Positions 21,679 through 32,288 of a DNA stretch of 64,000 nucleotides are shown in pieces. Positions within the stretch are counted from its first letter, which is position 1, and each line of letters begins with the position of its first letter. Made by a program: the position numbers and the translations under genes. The notes beneath the pieces are model-generated. The model was given only the letters and a program-made list of their open reading frames with translations. It was not told the origin of the DNA and did no database searches. The stretch is taken from assembly GCA_023159155.1 (NCBI GenBank), contig JAJNNX010000005.1, forward strand, positions 434,001-498,000. The letters are read 5' to 3'. Origin of the DNA: Ustulina deusta (taxonomy: Eukaryota > Ascomycota > Sordariomycetes > Xylariales > Xylariaceae).

Positions 21679-24663
21679 ATGGCACCCACCCTCTCTCCAA
21701 GATCCATACTGCTTTCTGCCTTACTTCTCTTTTCGACAAACGTACGCGCCATATCCGCTATCCTCGGTGTCGACCTTGGAACCGAATACATCAAAGCCTC
21801 GCTTGTCAAGCCGGGTATTCCGCTCGAGATTGTCTTGACGAAGGACTCGCGAAGAAAAGAGACTGCTGCCGTTGCCTTCAAACCCTCTCAACATGCGCTC
21901 CAGAGCGGCTCCTACCCCGAGAGAGCTTACGGCTCGGATGCTATAGCCCTTGCCGCACGTTTCCCTGGCGATGTATATCCCAACCTGAAGACCCTCCTTG
22001 GCCTCCCCCTCGACGATTCAATAGTTGAGGAATATGCTGCGAGACACCCACACCTCCAACTGGAGGCCACCAAAAATCGGGGTACCGTTGCGTTCAAGAG
22101 CAAGGCTACAGAAGGGGAGGAGGCTTGGATGGTGGAAGAACTATTAGCTATGGAGCTTCAGAGCATTCAGCGCAACGCCGAAGTTCTAGCTGGTCCTGAC
22201 TCCTCCGTGCGTTCAGTTGTCGTCACTGTACCGCCTTTCTATACCACCGATGAGAAACGCGCGGTGGAATTGGCTTGTGAACTTGTCGGTCTGAAGGTTT
22301 TATCGCTGATTAGCGATGGCCTAGCCGTTGGATTAAACTACGCCACAAGCCGAACTTTCCCAACCGTTAACGAGGGAGGCAAGCCGGAATACCACATGGT
22401 CTTCGATATGGGTGCTGGCTCTACCAAGGCGACTATCATGAAGTTCCAAGGCCGCACAGTCAAAGATGTTGGCAAGTACAATAAAATGGTACAAGAGGTT
22501 CAGGTTTTGGGAAATGGCTGGGATCGAACACTAGGCGGCGATGCTTTCAACTACCTGATTCTCGACGATATGATCTCCAAGTTCGTGGAGACCTCTGCTG
22601 CCAAGAAGGCTTCCGTCACGGTGGAAGGTGTGCGAGGACATGGACGCGCCATGGCGAAACTGTTGAAAGAGGCTGAGAGACTGCGCCATATATTGAGCGC
22701 AAATGTCGAAGCGGCTGGTAGCTTTGAAGGGCTCTACGAGGACATCGATTTCCGGTATAAGGTCAGTCGGGCAGATTTCGAGAAGATGGCCGAGTCTCAC
22801 GCCGAGAGAGTTGGCATCGCCGTTCAGAAGGCTCTAAATGTAGCCGAGCTCGATATCGCGCAAATCGACTCTATTATTCTTCACGGTGGTGCCTCTCGAA
22901 CTCCCTTCGTCCAGAAGCAATTGGAGAAGTTTGCAGGTGGTGACAAGCTTCGTAGTAATGTTAACTCGGACGAGGCCGCTGTATTTGGTGCCGGTTTTAG
23001 AGCCGCAGAGTTAAGTCCAAGTTTCCGCGTCAAGGAGATTAGGGTTTCTGAGGGGGCTGCCTACGCCGCAGGAATGAAATGGACCAACCCCAATAACAAA
23101 CCTCAACAACAGCGTCTTTGGACCGAGCGGTCTCTACTTAGTGCTGCGCCTAAAGAAGTCACATTTACGAATCGTGAAGACTTCTCTCTCCGCTTCTTCC
23201 AGCAGATCCCATCGACTGAAGGATTCGTGGAGAAGGAGACCAAGGAGATGAAGACAAAGAATTTGACCGCCACGGTAGCATCACTCGTTGAGAAGCATGG
23301 CTGCGCTGAAGCGGATGTTCAATTCAAGGTTCAACTCCGATTAAGCACTGAAAACGGCGAAGTACAAGTTGCTAACAGTTTCGTTGAATGTGAAACCGAG
23401 GAGGCCGAGAAAGAAAGCATCATGGGTGGCGTGAAGAACTTGTTTGGGTTTGGTAAGAACAAGGACCAGAAGCCACTGAAAGGTGATGAAGAGAGCAGCG
23501 AAAGCGAGACTACATCTACAGATACTACTACCACATCATCGACAGAATCTGCCGCTGCTCCCTCTTCATCCAGTGAGTCAGCTGAAAATGTTGAAGCCCC
23601 CAAGAAGCGCCTTGTGGTCATACCAGTCGATTACTCTACGGAGAAATTGGGTACCCCTGGATTGCTCAAGTCAGATCTTACGAAAGGAAAAGATCGCTTG
23701 AAGGCCTTTGAAACTTCCGACAAGGCACGCCGTCTCAGAGAAGAGACTCTCAACCAATTGGAGGGCTTTACATACAAAGTCAGGGATCTACTAGATACTG
23801 ATGCATTTGTTGCGGCATCTACCTCAGAAGAGCGGGCGAAGCTGGAGAGCAAGGCTAGTGATGCTAGTGACTGGGTCTATGGTGACGGAGCAGATGCCCC
23901 CCAAAAAGAGCTGAAGTCGAGACTCAAGGGGCTCAAAGACCTCGTCTCTCCTATCCAAAGGAGGATCGAGGAGTCTTCTAAACGACCGGAACTGGTCAAG
24001 GCTTTGAAGGACTCTTTGAATCAAACCAACACTTGGATCAAAACAATCAAAGAGCAGATTCTTGAAGCCGAGGCATTTGCTTCCTCTGTAAGCGCTAGCG
24101 CAACCTCGTCAACTGAGGCTGCGTCTAGCGTTACAGAGGCACCGTCGCAAGGGACTGGCGAATTTGATGGCCTAGAAGATGAACAAACGACTACATCGTC
24201 GACAACCACGGTGGCGGTGGAAGACCGTGGTCCTACTCCACCCCTATATACCCTAGAGGATATAAAGGAGTTGACAGAGCTATATGACTCGATCGTGAGT
24301 TGGCTAGAAGAGAAGATGGAGAAACAAGACAAACTTCCCGAGACGGCTGATCCTGTCCTGCTTGTCAAAGAAATTACAGAAAAGACGAAGAAGTTGGAGA
24401 AGGCGGGCGTGGACATGGCAATGAGGAGTGTCAAGAAGTTCGAGTCGCGGTTCAAGAAGAATAGCAGCTCGAAAAAGTCGACCAAGACAAAGACTAAGAA
24501 TACTACCAAGACAAGCAAGGATGGCTCAGAGCCTACGATAGACCTCAACTTTGGGGAGAATGGGGAGATGCCGTCGGCGGAGGAGATCGAGGAGATGATC
24601 AAGAAGCTAGCAGACGAGCAGAAGAGTAAAGACGAGACGAGGACGAAACATGATGAACTGTAA
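21679..24663 (+). CDS. LHS1: ER lumenal Hsp70-like chaperone, Lhs1/HYOU1 (Grp170) type
   Basis: Single exon, 994 residues from the ATG at 21679, whose context is good. A signal peptide (MAPTLSPRSILLSALLLFSTNVRA) precedes the Hsp70 ATPase domain: ILGVDLGTEYIKASLV, VVVTVPPFYTTDEKRAVELA, ISDGLAVGLNYA, MVFDMGAGSTKATI and LHGGASRTPFVQKQLEKF, up to about residue 440. A substrate-binding region follows, interrupted by a long Ser/Thr/Glu-rich acidic loop (about 595-640) as in Grp170 proteins, then an extended helical lid. The tail is Lys-rich and ends in HDEL, the fungal ER retrieval signal. Lhs1/HYOU1 acts as nucleotide-exchange factor for Kar2/BiP and helps protein import and folding in the ER. Identification is firm from the divergent ATPase motifs, the length and HDEL. 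Confidence 0.95.
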   Translation: MAPTLSPRSILLSALLLFSTNVRAISAILGVDLGTEYIKASLVKPGIPLEIVLTKDSRRKETAAVAFKPSQHALQSGSYPERAYGSDAIALAARFPGDVYPNLKTLLGLPLDDSIVEEYAARHPHLQLEATKNRGTVAFKSKATEGEEAWMVEELLAMELQSIQRNAEVLAGPDSSVRSVVVTVPPFYTTDEKRAVELACELVGLKVLSLISDGLAVGLNYATSRTFPTVNEGGKPEYHMVFDMGAGSTKATIMKFQGRTVKDVGKYNKMVQEVQVLGNGWDRTLGGDAFNYLILDDMISKFVETSAAKKASVTVEGVRGHGRAMAKLLKEAERLRHILSANVEAAGSFEGLYEDIDFRYKVSRADFEKMAESHAERVGIAVQKALNVAELDIAQIDSIILHGGASRTPFVQKQLEKFAGGDKLRSNVNSDEAAVFGAGFRAAELSPSFRVKEIRVSEGAAYAAGMKWTNPNNKPQQQRLWTERSLLSAAPKEVTFTNREDFSLRFFQQIPSTEGFVEKETKEMKTKNLTATVASLVEKHGCAEADVQFKVQLRLSTENGEVQVANSFVECETEEAEKESIMGGVKNLFGFGKNKDQKPLKGDEESSESETTSTDTTTTSSTESAAAPSSSSESAENVEAPKKRLVVIPVDYSTEKLGTPGLLKSDLTKGKDRLKAFETSDKARRLREETLNQLEGFTYKVRDLLDTDAFVAASTSEERAKLESKASDASDWVYGDGADAPQKELKSRLKGLKDLVSPIQRRIEESSKRPELVKALKDSLNQTNTWIKTIKEQILEAEAFASSVSASATSSTEAASSVTEAPSQGTGEFDGLEDEQTTTSSTTTVAVEDRGPTPPLYTLEDIKELTELYDSIVSWLEEKMEKQDKLPETADPVLLVKEITEKTKKLEKAGVDMAMRSVKKFESRFKKNSSSKKSTKTKTKNTTKTSKDGSEPTIDLNFGENGEMPSAEEIEEMIKKLADEQKSKDETRTKHDEL

Positions 24664-25905
24664 TACAGCATATCACACGCGGTATAGACGATGTTTGATG
24701 AACAAATACAATGCGATTCCGACCTATTATAATTAGAAGTATATATGCCCTTGATTACCAGTTCTAGATGCGATTAGGTAGATCGAAGTACCGATGAAAT
24801 AGAATGCTGACGTAGCTAGACTTCGTACCATACGACCGTTGTGTCGCAGAAAAGCCGTTCTCAAGATAGCTACTACATGAACGTGTCACCACATAGCAAT
24901 GCTCTGTTTGCGGTCGGCCTGTCACAGCTTACCGAACGCATGCCATCGGTCGAAATTACACAAAATGGCGAGCACAGCTGGTTGCTAATGAGCCTCTTGT
25001 ACTATATGGCATGCAGCCAGCCGAGCAGGTCCCCGATCTCACAAGCACAGCCCGAGCATTCCTATTTGGGCGTTTGGCGAAAATATTCCTGTAATCGCCG
25101 AAATCATCCAGGGAACAACTTGTTCACCCAGCCTGACTTCAGCTATCCCTCGGCATACCGGGTATGGCTTGGGCAAGGTGCAGGCAAGGAGAGGTTATAG
25201 TGGCCGTTGTATATCGCGAAAGTGGTCACGACCTGGCACAGACATGAGCACAAGAACAGGAGGGACTCGGAGTGTAGTACCTATGGGCCGTTACTTATTC
25301 TAGGTGGCTGCCTACATTAGTGCTAAGTGGGTGATAATGTTGGGCAAGTCGGGTAAGTCGTACAAGACAGAGTGTCGCGGGAAGTCGCCTGCTGTTTGTT
25401 GTTTCCCCCCTTCCAAGCCGAGAGCAGCCCAGGAAGGAAGGCACCACACAGGTACCGGAGATTACCTAGACAGATGGACATTTGCCAGGGATAGCACATG
25501 TATGTCGCCACTGCACTATCCCAACTTGTCTTCACGATATGCCAGTCTCCGACTTCGTATCTGCTCTCTACTACCTTGCCATCGTCCTGTCATCTTGTTC
25601 CTGCAAGCTAACTATAAGACGTCTATTTATCGGCCTCGTACTATCCCTATTCGCATGATCTGATCCACCAAGCCAACACCAATTCGCAGGAGGCGGAAAG
25701 AAACAGATCTGGCCAGAAGGTCACTACGAAGCCCGTTGCCGTCGCCGACACGGATGTCTTAGTTGAGACGTTCTACTCGTGCACACGCCTCATCTTGTTG
25801 GCACTCACTTCACCATACTTGATGCTCACCCTCTCCGGCCAGGTTTCATCTTCTCTTCATCTCTCTCTACAGATTCCATCACGAAGTCTCTGCACATCGA
25901 CCGAC
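24664..25905. other. Intergenic region
   Basis: 1.2 kb without a recognisable gene. The last part is the probable promoter and leader of the aspartic protease gene. Confidence 0.5.
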
Positions 25906-27417
25906 ATGATGTGGTCCTCGAACCCTTCGGTCCTCGTGGCCATCCTGTTCGCCCTCCTGACCTCCGTTGTCGCATCCCCCATCGCCGGCAACGCCAACAC
26001 AGGAAACACATTCTCCGTCCCTCTGGTTCATAATGCCGACAGACCCGTCCACGGACCGTCCGAGATCCTCAAAACCCTGAAGAAGTACAACCTTGAAATT
26101 CCCGATGGCCTGCAGCAGGTTGTTGACAAGCACCATGCCAAGATGGCTCTCCTAGCCGCACCCAACGATGGTAGCCCAATACTTTTCTCTATCCTTCCCT
26201 ACTTTCTCTCTCTCGTTCCCTAGTTGTAATTGTGCTGACTGGGGCTGAAGGCGGCACTGGCAGTGTTTCGGCAAAGTCGAAGGATGGTGATCTGCTTTGG
26301 CTCGCACCTGTTAGCGTCGGTACTCCGCCCCAGAAGTTATTCGTGGATCTAGATACTGGCTCGACAGATAGGTAAGCAAAGTTGTTTGAAATGACAATAC
26401 CACTTTCGTGGTTGTTGCTACGTGGGTGCTAATTCAAACTACAGTTGGTTCTTCTCGACCGATACGAAAACGTACGAGGTGAACGGCCAAACACTCTGGG
26501 ACCCCAGCAAGTCTTCTACTTCGGCCTTAATCCCAAACTGTAGCTGGTCAATCCTTTATGGAGACTGGTCGACTTCATCCGGCACATGCTACACAGACAC
26601 CTTCGCGCTGGGCAATCTTAGCATCCCAAATATGACGATCGAGTCGGCGGAATCGGTGTCTAGTATGTTCACTGCGACTGACTATATGTCGGGACTGGTT
26701 GGTCTAGCCTGGCCACATCTCAAACAGACAATCCCGCCACAGAAAGCACTCATCGAATTTCTTCCTGAGGTGCTTGATGAGGCTGTCTTCACTGTCGACT
26801 TCCGACATAATAGCAGCGACGGCTCTTTCAACTTCGGCTATATAGATGACAAGCTACATGAGTCTGATATTGTGTACACGAATGTGGACACTTCAAAAGG
26901 TTTCTGGGGTGTCAAAAATACTGCCTTCGGGATTAGCGGCGAGAACCTTACCTATTCATTTCTTACTCCGAAGACTGTCATTATCGACACTGGTACAACG
27001 TTGCTTTTCGCACCAGAAGCCTCTGTTGATACATACTTCGCCAAGATACCCGGCGCTAACTTCTCGATGGAGGAGTATGGCTACGTAGTCCCGTGTGATG
27101 CAGAGCTTCCGGATTTCCTATGGGAGATATCTGACAAAGCCGGGAACGTTGTCACGGGGGCCGTTCCCGGCGCTTACCTTATCTATGCTCATACCACCGA
27201 CGAACTGTGCTTTGCTGGTCTTCAATCTGTCTCTTCATTCACCGGTGTCCAGGGGATTTTTGGCGACATCTTCCTAAAGAGTGGTTTCTTCGTCTTCGAC
27301 ATTGCAGGAAAGCGCATTGGCGCTGCAACTAAGCCCCTGAATGTTAGTAACGGCAAGAGAGATATGAGTCCACCTGAGAGCATCGGTGAGAGAGACATCA
27401 CAACTATTTTCATCTAA
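25906..27417 (+). CDS. Secreted pepsin-like aspartic protease (three exons)
   Basis: Exons 25906-26170, 26251-26371 and 26445-27417, giving 452 residues. A signal peptide (MMWSSNPSVLVAILFALLTSVVAS) and a propeptide-like stretch with VHGPSEILKTLKKYNLEIPDGL precede the peptidase A1 domain. The first active site is DTGSTD (Asp123), split by intron 2; the second is IIDTGTTLLF (Asp310). The flap region reads ILYGDWSTSSGTCYTD. Several Asn-X-Ser/Thr sites fit a secreted glycoprotein. The enzyme should cleave proteins at acid pH outside the cell or in the vacuole. The C-terminus carries no obvious GPI signal. The ATG at 25906 is preferred for its signal peptide; the frame is open further 5', with another ATG near 25822. 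Confidence 0.9.
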
Positions 27418-30400
27418 CGTGCAATTCAAATCACTGGTGGTTGAAGGTAGATAGATGTATGTGGCGGTTCTCCGGGATGGGAAATTTGTTCGTGGGAGAT
27501 ATTTGGACGACAAGGCTTGCTGCTAACTATTAGTGTAACCTTGATCAATAAGTTTCTCTGAGAATATTACTACGGAGTTTATCGAAGAGCATTATCTGAT
27601 GTTGTGGGTTACAACCATTATGTTCAGACTTAATCTCGGTGAGAGGAGTGCGCCGTTCAGTTTATTCTCTGCTGAATGTTCCAAAACCCTCTTTCATTGG
27701 AAGCTCGGTTTCTAACCCATCATCAAGTGAAAGAGGAGCAGTGTTTACCTTGCGTGCGTTTGGTGGGTAGGTCGGTAGTGCACAGCATTAACAGCGTCTA
27801 CCTTAAATCGTACCTCGCTAGGATTATTGCAAGACACTGTGCTATTGTCTCTACATATCATCTAAGTTGGGATCTCGTCGGATTACTAGTCGTATTCAAT
27901 GCCGCTCAAACTAGCTAGCAACGCCGCAAGCAGTATGTGTTGGTTAGCTAACTAGGCACTATGTCCCACGGTCAAGGCGCACCCTGGAAGAGAAACTTAC
28001 GACCTCCAGCAGCCGCCACATATAATGCTGTGCCTCAAGCGGTCTGTACAGTTGCGAGATCCATCCAGTTCTGCGAGTCGAGGCACAGGCCGATTGCCAG
28101 ACTCAGCAATACCGGTAGGAGAGACCACGCTGGAGATCCGAGTCATCGACCACCCGAGCGCGAGCTCGAGCGCGCACGTACCCTTCGGCACGTCGTTCAA
28201 CGAGCGCTTCAGAGTCCGGTGGACCCCAACCCGCCCAGATCTGCGCCGTCGAGGAGGAGACATGGACGTGCTACTTCTTGCACATCTGCAGAAGAAGCTG
28301 CAAATCCGCCACCCTGTCCGTCCCTGTCCGTTCCTGTCGAGCTCGAGACGCGTGCGTCCCATTTTTCGGCATCACACTAGAACGGTACGTGAGAGGGATG
28401 ATGCAGGTTCTTCAGAGATAAGTAGTATGAACTTTGGGGGGGGTTTTTTTTTTGGCAAAACGGCGTAGCGAACTTTATACACTCTGAACCCCCCTGACAT
28501 GCGTCAACGAGAAGAACGTGAGCCTCACCCCTCACAGTCGATAAGCGGCACAGTGGGGCTTCCGGAACAGCTGTTCTGGCTTTGTGCACGAAGACGACGC
28601 GTTCCTGGGGATTCGCGCGGCCGCGCCGGAAGATGGATGCCTTGCACCACGTCGTGGGCTGCACGGGGACTCGAGCTCCGTCGCCGAGCCGCGCGTGATG
28701 TGGAACTAGTAGCACGAGAGGCTCGTTTCTTTCTGGGCATTCACCGAGGAATGCACGGCGGCGCTGTCGCTGTCGCCGTTCGCTATCCCTAGTCTTGGAC
28801 TCGGAGCGGAGGTCCTCGTCCTACACTACATTCGCCCCTCGGCTCTCCTCGTCACCCACTACCTACTGCATCTACACCCAGGGTCCGTGCTTAAGGGCCG
28901 CGAAACGCGCGGGTACGGGAACTGCATGTCCGAGGTAAGGTGGTCTCCCTTGTCATGCCCGCGCCCACGCGAGCGCCCACGTCGGTGTGGCGGCCGACGT
29001 CAATACGATGCTTCGTGGAAATGCGGACGCGCTGCGAGCGCATGCACTGTACCCTCCGCCCGAGCAGAGTCTTGTACTCCTTGGATTGGGGCCCGGGATT
29101 CAGGGCTAGTTCCTAGATTCGCGTGGCGATGAACTCGGCTGGCACTCACTGGGCTAGCGAGATCGGGACCGTGGCCGCCTGGCCTCTGGTTGAGGCATCA
29201 CTTTAGTTGTCGTTGCTGTGTTGGGAACCATTCTGCGTGGTGGTGGGTAGGTAGTCTCGGCGTTGATGGGGGCATTCGGGGCTTGCAAAACATATAAGTT
29301 ACCTAGCATAGCAGGATGTAGGGCGGCTTACGACAGCTGCCTACTAGCTTTTTTGAAGTATCAGAAGTGCAGCATTTGCTGCATAAGTACCTTAAGCATC
29401 CTACACTGGAGTTAGGTATGTTGTAGTTACGCTATAGTTGTATGGTAATTATATTCCGGATAGTTATGGTCTACAATTATACTACCTAGGTATGGAGTGA
29501 TCATGAGGTTATCATGGTCATTCCCTTCTGTGGTTATGACATTTTGGTCACTTCTTGTTCGCATATTTATCGACTGGTGAGCCAAATCAAAGGTATAGCT
29601 ACAAATGACTATGGGAAGGAATCTACAGTCACTTTTCCTCGATCACGGGATATTTGTGAGGAAGTTTAGAAAAAACTAAGTAAATCAGCTGGATAGAGTG
29701 GTCAGTGGATGACTGACTGACTGACTAGGTAGCTTCCATTTTAGGTGCCTAGCCGGTAATTAAAAAAGTTTCATAAGCTCACGACCTGTCACGTACGACT
29801 ATAGCCATCGGAAAACTCGGGATCCCGTCCGCTCTCCCATAGATAAGCCGGTATGAGCGCCAGATTAGTAGTTGGGTCGGTGACGACCAGCGAATCCCTG
29901 GTGTTGTACGTTTTTTTTTCTTCTTCATTATTTTATTTAAATCTCCATTTTCTTCCTAATGCTTCTCGTCTCAGCCATCTCGACGTCCGCTTCAAGGTTA
30001 TCGACTCGTGAAGTTAGGGCTGCTGCTGTAATTACTTAGGTAGGTACTATATAGAACAAATAATTTGCATAACGTATGTATTTCGTGACAAGCTCCGTTT
30101 TCATCAGTATCGAGATGGGATACAATTGTACCTCTGTACACTGGAAAGAGGGAACTGTATACTTGGAGCTGGAACAGGTATCCATGATGTAGGTAGATAT
30201 CTTTGTGAAAACCGGAATACCTGTGTCATGATAGGTGGTAATAGTACTATTTTTTACTACTCAGTATAAAGTCAAGGATAAAACTTAGCTCAGCCGCCAA
30301 ACACGGCTGCAGAAAGACGGTACCATTTGAAAGTCCCCTGGATTACTCAAAGCGATCGTCCGACGAAAATAGTATGGCCACGGTTGCTTTTGCGCCAGTA

Positions 30401-31532
30401 ATCGTGTCGGGTGTGGATGTGGCATCTACTATATTAAGTGCAGGAAGACGAAAAACCACGAGAACAGAGATATAGCATGCGCGGAATTAAAATGTGCGGA
30501 CTCGTGCGGATATTGCGAAAACTCGCAGGATAGCTAGACCGCAGCAACCAAATCAGGATGGTGTATTTCGCAACAGCTCAAGGCTCCAGTCGATTGGTAC
30601 CAATGCGCCTTTTCCTGTCTGAATATGTATATTCTGATTGAGTTTATCATCCGTCCTCTCATGTGTCGATCTGACTTGTCACGCCTAGTGTCTTCGAGTT
30701 GAGCAGTTTACAAGCAACTGGCAGGCTAATAGCGGCGGCGCTAATATAAATAAGATTGGCGACGCAAGGGATACGTGTGAGTGAGAACTTAATATGTAGA
30801 TTGACTGAGGTCTCACGGACCTATGTAGGTGCTAAGCATGAGAATGTACAAAGCTGTATTCATTCCAGTTATCGCAATCCATATTCTCATTGCTACAATT
30901 GCCGCAATGCGACCACACCCCCCGCACCCCCTGAATGCCAGTGTCCTCCCCTTCCAAACGAGAGAAATCATGCCAACTATGCGATGACGATGATGATGCC
31001 GCTATTGCTATTGTCGCTATCGCTATCACAATGCATTTGCTAATTCATTAATTTGCCGCCTCCGAGTGAGTTGTCACCGGAAAACGGTTGTTGGTAATAC
31101 TAAAGGATATCATAACCGAGGAAAAAAAGAGCCGTCAAGAAAATGAGTAGGGTGACGCCAATTAACGCCGAACGGACAGGTTCCAAAAGATAGGGGCTTG
31201 CCATGTCGCCTAAAAGGACCGATATCTCGGAAGTTCAGGCACATCCCCTGGATTCGAACAGACGGCTTCTAGGCTTCGGGACCTTGTGTTCGCGGCAATT
31301 CTTGTGCGCTGGCCCGCGTTGGCATGTATATCCAAACGAGAGTAATGGAGTAAACAGGCCCACTATCCTAAAATTGATCGGTTTGGTCCGTATGCGTTGT
31401 GGATTGGCCATCCCGAAAAAAATATGGCGTTGAGGCCTTGGCTACACGAGAACTTCACCTCCTTCGTGTCCCAACGACCTAGGTGGACGAGTCGTACGCT
31501 AGGCGTCGAGCCCGAATTTCGTCTCTCGGAGT
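27418..31532. other. 4.1-kb gap without a convincing gene
   Basis: From about 27960 to 29150 the DNA is GC-rich and full of overlapping ORFs on both strands. None is recognisable, so I cannot say whether any is coding. A G8-T10 tract lies at about 28436-28453. From 29150 to 31500 the DNA is AT-richer with almost no ORFs. It contains a GACT tandem (about 29708-29726), a TACCTAGGTA palindrome (29483-29492), and nothing resembling a transposon terminus or tRNA. Confidence 0.5.
28436..28453. repeat. G8-T10 homopolymer junction
   Basis: Read directly from the sequence; the lengths are approximate. Confidence 0.5.
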
Positions 31533-32288
31533 TTAGCTGTCGCGGTCTTCGCCGTCTTTTGAAACAATCACATAGTCAGCAAAACTTGCGGTCTCGGCGT
31601 CATGGTCGTGAGAGGAGCTCTTGACGAGGTCGGATTCACCTTCGCTGGCTGTGGGGGTGGGTGGCATCGCACCTCCGTGCATCGGTGCAAGTTGGGCTTG
31701 CTTTGCAGTGCCCGGCCGGGACGCGGCTTGTGGTGGTCTCTGGGGGAGTCCTTTCTCGGTTGGTTGAGCGGCTGGACTGAATGTGTTGGCTAAGGGTCGC
31801 CGTTGAGCCCGTGGGCTACCCCCTGATCCATCCAACTTGGACGTTTGTAGCCTCGCCTCCATTTCCTTGAGCCGCGCTTCTAGAGCTTGTAGTTCGGTTT
31901 GTCCAGTACTGACTTGTTGTTTTCTGCCCGAAGAAAGAGTGAAATCAGTCCTGCTTTTTATTCCCTGCCTGGAAAGACTCCTGAAGACATGGCGTGGATC
32001 ATAGCCCCTCCGAATGTTGTGGGACATACCGTTTGTCTACTTGTTCGTCCAAGTCAGCCACGCTGTTCTCGATCCGGAAGATATCCATTAGTTCGGCACT
32101 GAACGAGCGTGCGATTGTGCTATAGTGATACGGCTTGTTAGTCTAGCTTGATTCAGAGTATCGACCGACATACTTCTGGGGAATTGGAAGTTGAGAGCGA
32201 GAGATTCAGGGGCAAAGAGGACTCACGATTGGGGGCGACGGCCACTGGGCACCCAGTCACGGTCGAGTTCCTCGTCGGTGCGGTCCAT
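31533..32288 (-). CDS. Small coiled-coil protein of unknown function (three exons)
   Basis: Deduced exons (minus) 32288-32227, 32119-32030 and 31923-31533, giving 180 residues. The N-terminus MDRTDEELDRDWVPSGRRPQ joins STIARSFSAELMDIFRIENSVADLDEQVDKR and then KQQVSTGQTELQALEARLKEMEARLQ, a short heptad-like coiled coil at about residues 30-75. The rest is Pro/Ala/Ser-rich and disordered, ending in an acidic tail (ADYVIVSKDGEDRDS). All splice sites are GT-AG and the joined frame is coherent. Reading through the second intron instead would give an unrelated N-terminus. I do not recognise the family; similar small proteins are probably conserved in related fungi. No enzymatic motif is visible. 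Confidence 0.68.

Noticed and set aside
31240..31300. tRNA-like GGATTCGAAC sequence
   Set aside because: The flanking bases do not form T-arm or acceptor stems on either strand.
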